Shown in pieces: positions 1-8,999 of a stretch of DNA of 64,000 bases (position 1 is the first letter of the stretch; every line of letters starts with the position of its first letter). The position numbers and the translations under genes were made by a program. The notes under the pieces are model-generated. The model had not been told where the DNA came from, made no database searches, and worked only from the letters and a program-made list of their open reading frames with translations. The DNA lies in contig NZ_JAEMUW010000023.1 in assembly GCF_016598485.1 (NCBI RefSeq), positions 31,089 to 95,088 of the forward strand. The letters run 5' to 3'. Origin of the DNA: Micromonospora coerulea (GTDB lineage: Bacteria > Actinomycetota > Actinomycetes > Mycobacteriales > Micromonosporaceae).

Positions 1-130
1 TGACCAGCACGACAAGTCCGAAGAGCATCGTCGCCACGGCCTTTGCACGGCCCTTACCCAGTTCGTCCGTGCCGGGTCGACCCGAGCTGAGGTGCTCCGA
101 GCCAGAGGTGATCTTCACGGTGGACATCAT
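1..130 (-). CDS. Partial gene, N-terminus of an unknown membrane protein
   Basis: An open frame reads off the left edge of the window. It begins at tandem ATG codons (130 and 127) and gives about 43 residues: a polar N-terminus (MSTVKITSGSEHLSSG) followed by a hydrophobic stretch ending LFGLVVLV, which looks like the start of a membrane segment. The gene lies on the same strand as the next small membrane-protein gene and is about 300 bp downstream of it. No family was recognised and no strong ribosome binding site is visible, so the call rests on frame and composition only. Confidence 0.4.
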   Translation of the reverse strand, partial: MMSTVKITSGSEHLSSGRPGTDELGKGRAKAVATMLFGLVVLV

Positions 131-433
131 GGCAGCGCTACCGCACGTGGTCGACCCCGATTTCAGGGCAGCGTCAGCCGAGCCGACGGCGCCTCAGGCC
201 GCCGCGCAGAGCCGCCGCGCCCGGATGCGCAGCCGCTCGAGTGCGCGAGAACCAGGCCAAGGCGGACTGTGCCGGACGGCCTGAACGTGGTCTTGGGAAC
301 TTACGGATCAGGTGGCGACGGCGTGCCAGCCACGCGCCGGTAGCCAGTGCCTCCAGATCCCGCTACTCGGAAATGCTGGCGCTGAGGACGTCGGCAATGC
401 TCTTGTCGCGCTGCGTTGTGGCGTGCTGGTAGA
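131..433. other. Intergenic stretch with no gene seen
   Basis: About 300 bp between two minus-strand genes. Open frames here are short and overlapping and show no recognisable protein, RNA or repeat. It probably holds the promoter of the gene leaving the left edge. Confidence 0.4.
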
Positions 434-817
434 TCATCGCGGCCCGGGTCGAACCGTGGACATACGCGCCATCAGGTCCGCCAGGCTGGCACCTGCGCCG
501 CCGGCGAGGGTGTTACCCGACTGCAGCACCGCGATAGACAGCAGAATCGCCGCAATGGTCAGGCCGAATACGACCGCGATGAGGGCGTCCACCTGAGGCT
601 TCAGCCACGGTCTGCGGTGGGTCAGGGCAAGGATGAGCCACGCCACAGGTGCGGCTACCACAGAGAGTGGCAGCACGTAGATCGACATGTAGAGCCCGCT
701 GAGCCAGTTCGAGTTGAGCCCCAAGAGCACCACGACGACCCCATGAGCGGCGAGAAGGTATGCCAGCGCCCACAGGCATGCCCACCACGGCCGAGAGGAC
801 ATGGGCTGCGCCCGCAT
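434..817 (-). CDS. Small multi-pass membrane protein, unknown function
   Basis: A 127-residue protein with about three hydrophobic segments (roughly residues 10-30, 40-62 and 75-97) and a polar C-terminus. No family recognised. The ATG at 817 lies seven bases after an uninterrupted run of twelve G on the coding strand, which takes the place of a normal ribosome binding site. The gene is divergent from the membrane-protein pair starting at 1073. Function cannot be inferred. A frameshifted upstream extension through the homopolymer cannot be excluded. Confidence 0.5.
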   Translation of the reverse strand: MRAQPMSSRPWWACLWALAYLLAAHGVVVVLLGLNSNWLSGLYMSIYVLPLSVVAAPVAWLILALTHRRPWLKPQVDALIAVVFGLTIAAILLSIAVLQSGNTLAGGAGASLADLMARMSTVRPGPR

Positions 818-823
818 CAGTCA

Positions 824-835
824 CCCCCCCCCCCC
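824..835. repeat. Homopolymeric C12/G12 tract
   Basis: Twelve consecutive C on the plus strand (G on the minus strand) sit just upstream of the ATG at 817. Such tracts are prone to slipped-strand length change and to sequencing error. Confidence 0.9.
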
Positions 836-1072
836 GGGTCGCGACCTCAGCGGCGTGCACGGTGCGACCACTGATCGTGCATCGATCTCTGAGATATCGC
901 AGAACCGTCATCCTTCCACGCCGCGTCGCCATCTCCTGCCGACCGTTCGTACGTCGGCCAACCGACAGCGCGGCGTTGCGGGCGTCGGCTGAGCCGAGGC
1001 TGTTCAGGGGACACCGGTCCGCCGACATCTGTGGCAGCATCACGCGTCCGTCCGGCACGAGGGAGGGCCACC

Positions 1073-1750
1073 ATGGATGAAGAGCCAACACCACGGGCGG
1101 CATGGCCCGACCTGGTCGGCGTCGTCGCGGCCGCGGCGGTCGGACTGCTCGTCGCGGCCCGTGGGTTCCACCTGACGCTGTACGCCGCCTTCACCGACCT
1201 GCTGGCCCGCGGGCCTATGGGACCGGGCGTGTACGCGGCGGCGGTGCTCGCGGTGGCGATCGCCGTGCCGGCGCTGCTGCCGCGGCTGCCGGGGTGGCCG
1301 GTGGCGGCAGCCGGCCTGGCGGTCTTCCTCGCCGCCGACCTGACCGTCGCCGACGTGACGAAGGTGCTGCTGCCCATCGAGCTGGGCACGACCCGCGAGG
1401 TCGCCATCGCGCTCGCCGTCACCGCGGGCCTCGGGCTGGCCCTGGGTGGGGTGCTGCTCGCGCTCGCGCAGGCGTCGCCGGCCGCCGCGTGGTGGGTCGG
1501 CGCGGGGCTGGCCGCCGGGCTGGTCCTGCATCCGGTCAGCAGCGAGCTGTTCCGCGCGGTGCTACCCCGACGCGCGGAGTACCCCCCGTTGGCACCGACC
1601 GCGCAGCGCGGAATCGTGGACCCCGTTGACGTGGAGCTCTGGCTCGCCCTCGGGCTCGTCGTGGTCGCCGCCGTCGTCGCGTACGTCCGGGGGAGCGGGT
1701 ACGGCGGGGTCGGCTCCGCCCGGTTCGACCCGGCGCGCCCGTGGCGGTGA
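1073..1750 (+). CDS. Multi-pass membrane protein, unknown function
   Basis: A 225-residue protein with about six hydrophobic segments separated by short charged loops, so an integral membrane protein. The start at 1073 is chosen because GGGAGGG lies five bases upstream; an in-frame codon at 1031 has no such site. Its last ten bases overlap the GTG start of the next gene (1741), indicating a co-translated pair. No family was recognised. A transport or membrane-structural role is possible but not shown. Confidence 0.7.
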   Translation: MDEEPTPRAAWPDLVGVVAAAAVGLLVAARGFHLTLYAAFTDLLARGPMGPGVYAAAVLAVAIAVPALLPRLPGWPVAAAGLAVFLAADLTVADVTKVLLPIELGTTREVAIALAVTAGLGLALGGVLLALAQASPAAAWWVGAGLAAGLVLHPVSSELFRAVLPRRAEYPPLAPTAQRGIVDPVDVELWLALGLVVVAAVVAYVRGSGYGGVGSARFDPARPWR

Positions 1751-2670
1751 TCGCCGTCGCCGCGCTGCTTCTCCTGGGTCTCGCACTGCGGATGGGGACG
1801 ATCCGGGAGCTCCGCCTCAGCTCCGACGAGATGGCCGGTCGGGACCCGGCGATCGAGTCGTTCGCCCAGGTCTCCGCCGTGGTGCTCGCCGCCGTGGTGG
1901 CGCTCCTGCTGACCGCCTACGCCTACCGGCTCGGCCGCGCGCGGGCTGCCCGCTGGGTGGTGCTCGGGGCCGCGGCGGCGCCGGTTGCGGTGTTCGTGTT
2001 CCCGGACGCCGGCCCGTCGTCGGGTACCCGGACGTCGCTCGTGCTGTTGCTCGGGATCTTCGCGGTGGCTGGCGGTGCGCTGGCGGGTCGGCACGCGGCG
2101 CGGATGCTGCCCTGGGACGCGATCGGAGTGGTGGTGGCTGTCGCCGCGACCCCGTTGACCTGGCCGGTGGTCCGGGCGGAACTCCCGTCGGCCGACACGG
2201 TCGGGCCGGTGCTGGTCGCGGTCGGTCTCGGCCTGGCCTTTGGGTCCGGCATCGTCCTGGTGACCGGTCCGGCGGAAACGGCGCCCATCGGCGCGGCCGG
2301 CACGATGAACGGTCGTGCGGTGGGCTCGCGGGTTGTCGGCCCGGCGGGCGATTCGACTGCTAGTCCGACCGCCGCCGACGCGCCGGCCGTCGCCTGGGTG
2401 GGTGAGCCGACCGGTGGTCGGACCCGTCACGCGTCCGTCAACGGCGCCGGTGTGCTCGTCCTCGGGCCGGCCGCGCTGATGCTCTGCGCCACGGCGCTCG
2501 CGCCGGTCGTGCTGAGCTCCCAGGTCAGGGGCCTGACGGAGCAGGATCCGTCCTTCACTCTGCCGCTCTTCACCACGGTGGGTGCCGTGCTGCTGGCGCT
2601 GCTCTTCGGGTTCGCCCGGGCGGTCGACCGTCTCCGCCGGGATCTGCGCGCCGAGGCCGCCGCGTCCTAG
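1741..2670 (+). CDS. Multi-pass membrane protein, second of a pair
   Basis: A 309-residue protein with an N-terminal hydrophobic segment (residues 2-17), several more in the middle (about 40-60, 70-90, 98-115, 120-135, 150-172), a polar Ala/Thr/Gly-rich loop near 180-220, and two C-terminal segments (about 222-245 and 262-282) before a basic tail. It starts with GTG inside the end of the preceding gene, so translational coupling is likely. No known domain recognised. It probably works with the 1073 product, a guess from overlap alone. Confidence 0.7.
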   Translation: MAVIAVAALLLLGLALRMGTIRELRLSSDEMAGRDPAIESFAQVSAVVLAAVVALLLTAYAYRLGRARAARWVVLGAAAAPVAVFVFPDAGPSSGTRTSLVLLLGIFAVAGGALAGRHAARMLPWDAIGVVVAVAATPLTWPVVRAELPSADTVGPVLVAVGLGLAFGSGIVLVTGPAETAPIGAAGTMNGRAVGSRVVGPAGDSTASPTAADAPAVAWVGEPTGGRTRHASVNGAGVLVLGPAALMLCATALAPVVLSSQVRGLTEQDPSFTLPLFTTVGAVLLALLFGFARAVDRLRRDLRAEAAAS

Positions 2671-2879
2671 ATACCTAGTGCCGCCCGATCCCCTCGCCTA
2701 AAAGGTGCTTTCGGCAAAGGACGCAACGTCCATGACGTCCACTGGGTTCGGCCTCGACGGCGCTCCAGCTTGTCCCCGTCCGGGGAGGCTGGACGGTCTA
2801 CGACTGCCCGACGAGGAGATCCGCACAGCACCTTGGGGCGCAGGGTCCCAGTCCGTACTCGGCTCGACGGGCGGCCGGC

Positions 2880-3914
2880 TTAGCCATCCCTGCTGGCACT
2901 TGGGCTGGTTCCCGACTCCGAGGCGGTCGGAGACGGGTTGGAAGTGGTACTTGCAGTCGCCTCGATCGGCCACGGCACAACGGGCTCGGAAGCCGGAAGA
3001 TCGGGCTGCGCTCGAACGAATAAGAAGAGTAGGGCGACAGCCGTCACTAAGGGGGTCAGGACGCACGCGACAGTTACCACCACCACGATCCGAGTGCCGT
3101 TGCGAGAAGGCTCCAAGGTCTTGGTCTCCGCCTCAACACTCATGCCAGGAGAGCCGGTGGCGGGGTCGGTCCAGTTCTGTCGCCTCGGGAGGGCGTACAC
3201 CCCCACCGGCAGGAGCACGAGCCACAGCGGTACCAGCAGGGGAGCGAGCGCCGGCCAGATGGGCCACACCGGCTCGGTGAGCATGTTCATGCCCAAGCCC
3301 GCCCAGGTGAGGGCGACGCCTGGGAGTAGGCCGACCGTCACCAGGGTGCCGACCAGCAGGGGTACGGGTGGACGTCGCCGTGCCACCAGCCAGAACAGCG
3401 CCGCGCCGGCGGCGGCGCCGAGGAGGGTGCCAGTGACCGTGACGGCGAGGAACTTGTCGGGCGCGGCCGGTGCGACGGTCAGCCTCGACCCGCTCGCCGA
3501 GTGGGTGAGCGTGACCGTCAGTCCGTCCCGCTCGGCCCGCCAGCCGCACCGGTAGCGCGGCACGCGGCGGAGGCCCTGCCACCCCTGCGTCGCGGCGTTG
3601 CGTCGCAGCTGCTCGGTGAGCGCGCAGTCGCCACGGTCGTCGTACCAGAAGGTCACCTGACCCGAGCCGAGGTCGTCGGCAGCGAAATTGACGTCCCACC
3701 GGGAGCCATGCACGATCCGATCCGAGTCGTACGGCACCGCATCGGGGAGCAGCTCCGCCGCCACGCTCCGCGCCCGGTCGTAGCTGGGCGGCGTGACGCC
3801 GCGGCCGCCGTACCAGGAGCCGACGCTCAGGCCGACCGTGCCCAGCAGCACCGCGCCGAGCAGCAGCATCGCGACGCGCCGCAGCCGATGACCCACCGGC
3901 CCACCCCCTGTCAC
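2880..3914 (-). CDS. Membrane protein with large extracytoplasmic domain
   Basis: A 344-residue protein. An N-terminal membrane segment (about 13-33) is followed by a soluble domain (about 40-155) with several cysteines (DRGDCAL, RYRCGWR) that may form disulfides outside the cell. Three further hydrophobic stretches follow (about 157-178, 185-205, 218-240), then one more near 272-298. The C-terminal tail is Ser/Thr/Pro-rich and low in complexity. The start is GTG at 3914. It is convergent with the membrane pair upstream. Family unknown. Confidence 0.65.
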   Translation of the reverse strand: MTGGGPVGHRLRRVAMLLLGAVLLGTVGLSVGSWYGGRGVTPPSYDRARSVAAELLPDAVPYDSDRIVHGSRWDVNFAADDLGSGQVTFWYDDRGDCALTEQLRRNAATQGWQGLRRVPRYRCGWRAERDGLTVTLTHSASGSRLTVAPAAPDKFLAVTVTGTLLGAAAGAALFWLVARRRPPVPLLVGTLVTVGLLPGVALTWAGLGMNMLTEPVWPIWPALAPLLVPLWLVLLPVGVYALPRRQNWTDPATGSPGMSVEAETKTLEPSRNGTRIVVVVTVACVLTPLVTAVALLFLFVRAQPDLPASEPVVPWPIEATASTTSNPSPTASESGTSPSASRDG

Positions 3915-4144
3915 AGTGCGGTAGAGGGTAGCCTGCGCCGTCTATCCGTGGTGCCCGGCGAGTGCCGCTGCAGGAGTGGAAGCCACCGTGGGGGAACGGG
4001 CGCGGACGAACCGGACCGATCAAGTTGCCGTCGAGGACCAGGACCAGGCGCGCCGGACGGCTCAGACGTGGAGATCCGCCAGCGACGGAGTCAGCAGAAC
4101 CAACAGGTCGACCCGCGTGACTCCGTCCGGTGGCGGAACGGCGG

Positions 4145-5173
4145 TCAGGCGGGCACCACGTAGGGGAACGTGTCGGAGCGGGCGTTCTTGGTCACGTCGG
4201 GGGTGAGGCCGGAGGTCATGCCGGTGTTCAACACCAGGGAGAACATCACCTCGGGTGCGTTGTCGGCCATGGTGCGCCCGTTGCGGACCGCGAAGCCGTA
4301 GTTCGCCTGCGTCCCGAGCTGATATGTCAGCAGGTCGGGATAGACCTGCCGGGCCACGCTCCAGCCGTACGCCTGCGGATCGGGGGCGGTCCCGTTGGCC
4401 GCGACGACGCGTGCGACGGCCGAGGCGATCTCCTCGCCGTTCTCGCTCAGGTCCTTTGAGGGGTGCCGGGCGTTGGCCGGGTTGGTGAAGTCGGTGTCGG
4501 TGGGCCAGAAGATGGGCCACATCATGGGGTGGCCGGCGCGGTTGATCGGCCGCCACCCGCCCGCGTCGGTTGCCAGCTTCGTGGTGCACCAGACGCCGAT
4601 CTCGGTGCCGTCGGGCAGCAGGAGCAACGGCTCGTCCCGGGAGACCTCGAGGACGATCGACTCGACCGTGGTGCCGGCGAAGCTGTTCTTCGCGTTCTCC
4701 GGCCGCCACTTCGACCGGTCCAACTTTGCGCCGTCCTTGAAGGCGGCGTTGACGGTGGCGAGTTGGTCCAGGTCTATGTAGAACGGGTCGCTGATCCGCC
4801 CGGCCCAGATGCGCAGGTTGTCGCTGCTCGTCACCTCGCCGGTCATCCCCTCGAGAAGGAGCCTGCCGGTCGCGCCGTCGTCGCGGGCTTCCGCGCCGGT
4901 GAGCGCGTGCAGGGTCAGCCACTGCTTTCCCGAGCCGTCCGGCTCGCCGAAGGCGACCCGGTAGGTCAACTCCTCAAGCTCGCCGCCGCTGAAGTGAATC
5001 TTGAATTCGTATCGTGCCTCGTGGTGGAAGCCCCGCTTGATGTCGGCTTTCGTCACGGAGCTGTTGACGTCCATGACGAAGACCGTGCCGCGTTCGCCCT
5101 TGAAGACGAACAGATCGTCGGTGTAGAGCTGGCCGCTCTGCGCGGCCAGCGGGGTGTCCAGGTGATGCGACAT
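4145..5173 (-). CDS. DUF4331 family protein
   Basis: A 342-residue protein of the DUF4331 type. The N-terminus SHHLDTP...DLFVFKG resembles the family signature (HxDxP, then DLYVF). Further family features are the FYIDLDQ segment, the SRDEPLLLLPDGTEIGVW region and the late PDLLTYQLGT segment. The biochemical role of the family is not established. Many members carry a secretion signal, but this copy has none visible and so is probably cytoplasmic. GGAG lies seven bases before the ATG at 5173. It appears to be a single-gene unit. Confidence 0.75.
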   Translation of the reverse strand: MSHHLDTPLAAQSGQLYTDDLFVFKGERGTVFVMDVNSSVTKADIKRGFHHEARYEFKIHFSGGELEELTYRVAFGEPDGSGKQWLTLHALTGAEARDDGATGRLLLEGMTGEVTSSDNLRIWAGRISDPFYIDLDQLATVNAAFKDGAKLDRSKWRPENAKNSFAGTTVESIVLEVSRDEPLLLLPDGTEIGVWCTTKLATDAGGWRPINRAGHPMMWPIFWPTDTDFTNPANARHPSKDLSENGEEIASAVARVVAANGTAPDPQAYGWSVARQVYPDLLTYQLGTQANYGFAVRNGRTMADNAPEVMFSLVLNTGMTSGLTPDVTKNARSDTFPYVVPA

Positions 5174-5201
5174 CGGTTGCTCCGAGACCTAAAGGTGTTT
5201 T

Positions 5202-5797
5202 ATGACGATTAGGACGATAACGGCGCAAAACCTGGTTTTCCGGGAGAGCGCCAGATCGCTCCTGCCCTTCAAGGAACGTGGCCGCGGCTGCCGGCCCGTC
5301 CATCCGTGGGGAGGCGGTCCGAGGCGAGCGGACCACTCGCGTCCCCCGGCACTGCGAACTGACGGTTTCGGGCTGCGGCCGTCCGACGAGGTGGACTCCC
5401 CGGCCGGGTTCGCGGCCTTCGTGGCCCGGCTGACCGACGCGTCGGATCCGGCGAAGCCGCTGGGCGCCGGGCGGGTGCACTGCAAATACCGATGGATCGT
5501 CGAGGGTGACCAGGTGCTCGGTGGGATTGCATTCCGGCACGAGCTGAACGACTTCGTGCTGCGGGTCGGCCATATCGGCTACGGCATCCGGCCGTCCGCG
5601 CGCCGGCGAGGGTCGCCACCTGGGCGCTGGGCCGAATGCTCGACGAGGCGCGGGTACTCGGCTTGGACCGGGTGCTGATCATCTGCGAGGCGGACAACGT
5701 CGCCTCAGCGAAGACGATCGAGCGCCACGGCGGTCTCCTCGAGGGGTTCCGGGACACCGAGCTCGGCACCGTGCGGCGTTACTGGATCAAGAACTAG
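5202..5797 (+). pseudogene. GNAT acetyltransferase, frameshifted
   Basis: Reading from about 5355 gives a clear GNAT domain (DGFGLRPSDEVDSPAGF, then HIGYGIRPSARRRG, the acetyl-CoA binding loop). At about 5604-5612 the frame breaks. The rest of the domain (LDEARVLGLDRVLIICEADN, SAKTIERHGGLLEGF, and the end RRYWIKN at 5797) continues in the next frame, consistent with one missing base after RRRG. Residues encoded before about 5355 do not look like the family, so the N-terminus may also be damaged. The function would have been acetyl transfer to an unknown small substrate. A sequencing error is the alternative explanation. Confidence 0.75.
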
Positions 5798-5868
5798 CCC
5801 ACCAGGCTGCCTTCGCGGGCCCAAGCGCCGGTCCACCTGCCCGAAGGGCAGATCTGCTCGCCCCTGCC

Positions 5869-6432
5869 TCATCCAGCCCGAATGCCGGCCCTCCTCTCTA
5901 TCTCCCTGACGAACGCCCGCTTGTCCCTCGTATAACAGCCGGAGTCGGCCGCGTGCCGGGCGGCGAGGTCGCGTTTGAGGGCGAGGTAGGAGTCGGCGTC
6001 TGCTGGATGCGAGCGGAGGTAGTCGCGGAAGGCGATAAGGCGACGCCAGTAGTGGCTGTCACGCTCGGTGATGTGCAGGTGATGGGTGCGGAGACGGGTG
6101 AGGTCCTCGGGACCCTTCCGGAAGACCCGGCGGCTCGGGTCGTCAGCCTCGGACTCGGGTGTGTAGGTGTAGCCGATTCCCCGTAGGCGCTCTACGAGCT
6201 CTGAAAAGCCGTCGAAGTCCCGGACAGCGGCAAGGATGTCGATTACCGGCTTCGCCGCCAGGCCGGGGACTGACGTGCTCCCGACGTGTTCGACGGCAAC
6301 CAGACAGTCCCTGAGCGTGTGGATCAACAGCTCGGCTTCCTCGGCATAACGCACGGGCCAGGCTGGGTCGTACCTGTGGAGACGAACCGGCGCTGCTCGA
6401 TACCAGGGTGCTCCACCTGCCTGCCCGCCCAT
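5869..6432 (-). CDS. GrpB/UPF0157 nucleotidyltransferase-like protein
   Basis: A 187-residue member of the GrpB (UPF0157) family, which has a nucleotidyltransferase-like fold and no settled reaction. Family marks are VRLHRYDPAWPVRY near the start, VEHVGSTSVPGLAAKPVIDI (the conserved GST and DI motif), and HHLHITERDSHYWRRLIAFRDYLR toward the end. The start at 6432 is preferred over 6480 because AGGAAGAGG lies a few bases upstream. It is separate from the neighbouring prpE, with about 125 bp between them. Confidence 0.85.
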   Translation of the reverse strand: MGGQAGGAPWYRAAPVRLHRYDPAWPVRYAEEAELLIHTLRDCLVAVEHVGSTSVPGLAAKPVIDILAAVRDFDGFSELVERLRGIGYTYTPESEADDPSRRVFRKGPEDLTRLRTHHLHITERDSHYWRRLIAFRDYLRSHPADADSYLALKRDLAARHAADSGCYTRDKRAFVREIERRAGIRAG

Positions 6433-6557
6433 GTGCCTCTTCCTACCGAGCGGGTGCGACAGCTTCCGTTCAGGCGGCAACCGCGCTGCACCGCTTCGCC
6501 GCCGGCTGACGGGAGGCGACCACGTCGCCGGATCGGTCGCCCTCGGGCTGGGCCGGC

Positions 6558-8441
6558 TCAGTCGGCGGCACTGCCGAGGCCGCGGAAGACGGCCAGGGTG
6601 GCCGGATCGTCGATGGTCGCGGGGGCCGGCTCGTCGCGCCCCTCGACCAGGCCACGCATCGTCCGGCGGAGGATCTTGCCGGATCGGGTCTTCGGCAGGG
6701 CCGGGACCACGGTCACCCGGCGGAACGCGGCCACCGGGCCGATCCGCTGCCGGACCAGGGCGACCAGCTCACCGGTGAGGGCGTCCGGGTCGACCTCGGC
6801 CCCCGCCTTGAGCACCACGTACCCGCTGGGCACCTGACCCTTGAGGGCGTCCGCGACCCCGATGACCGCGCACTCGGCGACCGCGGGATGGCCGGCCAGC
6901 ACCTCCTCCATCGCCCCGGTGGAGAGCCGGTGCCCGGCCACGTTGATCACGTCGTCGGTACGCCCCATCACGTACAGGTAGCCGTCGTCGTCGAAGCGCC
7001 CGCCGTCGCCGGTCAGGTAGTGGCCGGGGAAGGTGGACAGGTAGGAGCGGACGTACCGGTCGTCGTCGCCCCACAGGGTGGGCAGGCAACCCGGTGGCAG
7101 GGGCAGGCGGATCACGATCGCGCCGTCCGTGCCGGGCGGGACCTGGCGGCCGCCGCCGTCGACCACCCGGACGTCGTACCCGGGGACGGGCACCGACGGG
7201 GAGCCTGGCTTGAGCGGCAGCGGCTCCAGGCCGCGCGGGTTCGCCGCCACCGGCCAGCCCGTCTCGGTCTGCCACCAGTTGTCCACCACCGGTACGCCGA
7301 GCTGCTCCCCCGCCCACGCCCAGGTGTCCGGGTCGAGCCGCTCACCGGCCAGGAAGAGGGTACGCAGGCAGGACAGGTCGTACCCGGCGATCAGCGCGCC
7401 GTCCGGGTCCTGCCGGCGGATGGCCCGGATCGCGGTCGGCGCGGTGAAGAGCGCGGCCACCCGGTGCTGGGCGACCACCCGCCAGAACGCGCCCGCGTCC
7501 GGGGTGCCGACCGGCTTGCCCTCGTAGAGCACGGTGGTCGCGCCGGTGAGCAGCGGCGCGTACACGATGTAGGAGTGGCCGACGACCCAGCCGACGTCGG
7601 AGGCCGCCCAGAAGACGTCGCCCGGCTCGATGCCGTAGATGTTGCGCATCGACCAGCGCAGCGCGACGGCGTGCCCGCCGTTGTCCCGCACCACGCCCTT
7701 GGGCCGGCCGGTGGTGCCCGAGGTGTAGAGGATGTAGAGCGGGTCGGTGGCGGCGACGGGTACGCAGTCCACCGGTTCGGCGTCCGCCATCACCTCGTCC
7801 CAGGTCAGGTCCCGGCCGGGCAGCACCGGCGCGGGACACTGCGGGCGCTGCACGATCACGCAGTGCGCGGGGGCGTGTGCCGCCTCGGCCAGCGCGGCGG
7901 TGAGGATCGGGTGGTAGTCGACGACCCGGTCCACCTCGATGCCGCAGGAGGTGGCCACGACCACGGTGGGCCGGGCGTCGTCGATCCGGACGGCCAGCTC
8001 GTGCGCGGCGAAGCCGCCGAAGACCACCGAGTGCACCGCGCCGATCCGGGCGCAGGCCAGCATGGCGATCACCGCCTCCGGCACCATGGCCAGGTAGAGC
8101 AGCACCCGGTCGCCCCGGCCGACGCCGAGCCGGCGCAGCGCCCCGGCGAACCGGGCGGTCTCTGCCAGCAGCTCCGCGTAGCGGTACGTGCGCACGGTCC
8201 CGGTGACCGGGCTGTCGTGGATCAGCGCGGGCTGGTCGCCACGGCCGGCCGCGACGTGCCGGTCGAGGGCGTTGTGGCAGGTGTTCAGGACCGCGTCGGG
8301 GAACCAGCGGTACAGCGGCGCCGCGCTGTCGTCGAGGATCCGCTCCGGCGCCCGGTACCAGTCGATGTCCGTCGCCGCGTCCCGCCAGAAGCCGGTCGGG
8401 TCGGCGATGCTCCGCTCGTACGCTGATCGATACGCGCCCAT
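6558..8441 (-). CDS. prpE: Propionyl-CoA synthetase (acyl-CoA ligase)
   Basis: A 627-residue AMP-forming acyl-CoA synthetase. It activates propionate, and possibly acetate, to the CoA thioester through an acyl-adenylate in the cytoplasm. The adenylation motif YTSGTTGRPKGVVRDNGGH is the PrpE form. Also present are WWQTETGWP, the hinge region YLTGDGG...MGRTDDVINVAGHR, and the C-terminal KTRSGKILRRTMR, whose lysine is the usual catalytic and acetylation site (about residue 592). The length fits the family. Acetyl-CoA synthetase is the main alternative. No methylcitrate-cycle genes are adjacent, so it seems to stand alone. Confidence 0.88.
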   Translation of the reverse strand: MGAYRSAYERSIADPTGFWRDAATDIDWYRAPERILDDSAAPLYRWFPDAVLNTCHNALDRHVAAGRGDQPALIHDSPVTGTVRTYRYAELLAETARFAGALRRLGVGRGDRVLLYLAMVPEAVIAMLACARIGAVHSVVFGGFAAHELAVRIDDARPTVVVATSCGIEVDRVVDYHPILTAALAEAAHAPAHCVIVQRPQCPAPVLPGRDLTWDEVMADAEPVDCVPVAATDPLYILYTSGTTGRPKGVVRDNGGHAVALRWSMRNIYGIEPGDVFWAASDVGWVVGHSYIVYAPLLTGATTVLYEGKPVGTPDAGAFWRVVAQHRVAALFTAPTAIRAIRRQDPDGALIAGYDLSCLRTLFLAGERLDPDTWAWAGEQLGVPVVDNWWQTETGWPVAANPRGLEPLPLKPGSPSVPVPGYDVRVVDGGGRQVPPGTDGAIVIRLPLPPGCLPTLWGDDDRYVRSYLSTFPGHYLTGDGGRFDDDGYLYVMGRTDDVINVAGHRLSTGAMEEVLAGHPAVAECAVIGVADALKGQVPSGYVVLKAGAEVDPDALTGELVALVRQRIGPVAAFRRVTVVPALPKTRSGKILRRTMRGLVEGRDEPAPATIDDPATLAVFRGLGSAAD

Positions 8442-8584
8442 GGCCCCATGCTGGGCCGCCGACGTCCGGCTCCACGACGGCCGGCCGGGGTCGGTGCGCC
8501 GGACGCACCGCCCGGGTCGCCGAACGGCCGGCGGGCGGGTGGTTCGTCGTTTTCGTCCGCCGGGACCGGGGTACCGGGACCGCC

Positions 8585-8851
8585 ATGGAGACGAACACGA
8601 ACGCCTACCTCGTTGGTGGTCCGCGCGACGGCAGCAGCCAGGACGCGGGTGACCGGGCCCTGCTGGAGATCGAGATCGACGGCATGATCCACCGGTACAT
8701 CCGGACCACCAAGCAGCACGGTGACCACGGCACCATCTACAACTACGACGGCATGGTGGCCCCGGGTGGCGGCGAGCCCGGTGTCGAGGATCCGGCCGCC
8801 CGGGTCGCCTCGCCGAAGGCGGACGCCGAGGGGCACGGCCGCACGCACTGA
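8585..8851 (+). CDS. Small conserved-type actinobacterial protein
   Basis: An 88-residue soluble protein, divergent from prpE, with no signal peptide or membrane segment. The core (YLVGGPRDGSSQ, then IEIDGMIHRYIRTT, then GTIYNYDGM) is compact and has the look of small hypothetical proteins common in actinomycetes. The C-terminal 30 residues are Pro/Gly/Ala-rich. Function unknown. Confidence 0.7.
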   Translation: METNTNAYLVGGPRDGSSQDAGDRALLEIEIDGMIHRYIRTTKQHGDHGTIYNYDGMVAPGGGEPGVEDPAARVASPKADAEGHGRTH

Positions 8852-8999
8852 CCGGCGGCTCAGCGCGGCGGGCGGACGGATGAACCCGGCCCGGTCGGGT
8901 AAGCAGCCGCCGTCCTGGTGGAGTGACGACCGGTGTCGCGGCATTCCGCGACCGGGCGCGCGGGCGGGCGGCGGCCGCCGACCCGCCCGCGGCTCCTGG

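Noticed and set aside
2671..2879. Gene or RNA between the convergent membrane-protein genes
   Set aside because: Only a weak five-base-pair hairpin near 2719-2731 and short shadow frames are present; nothing supports a feature.
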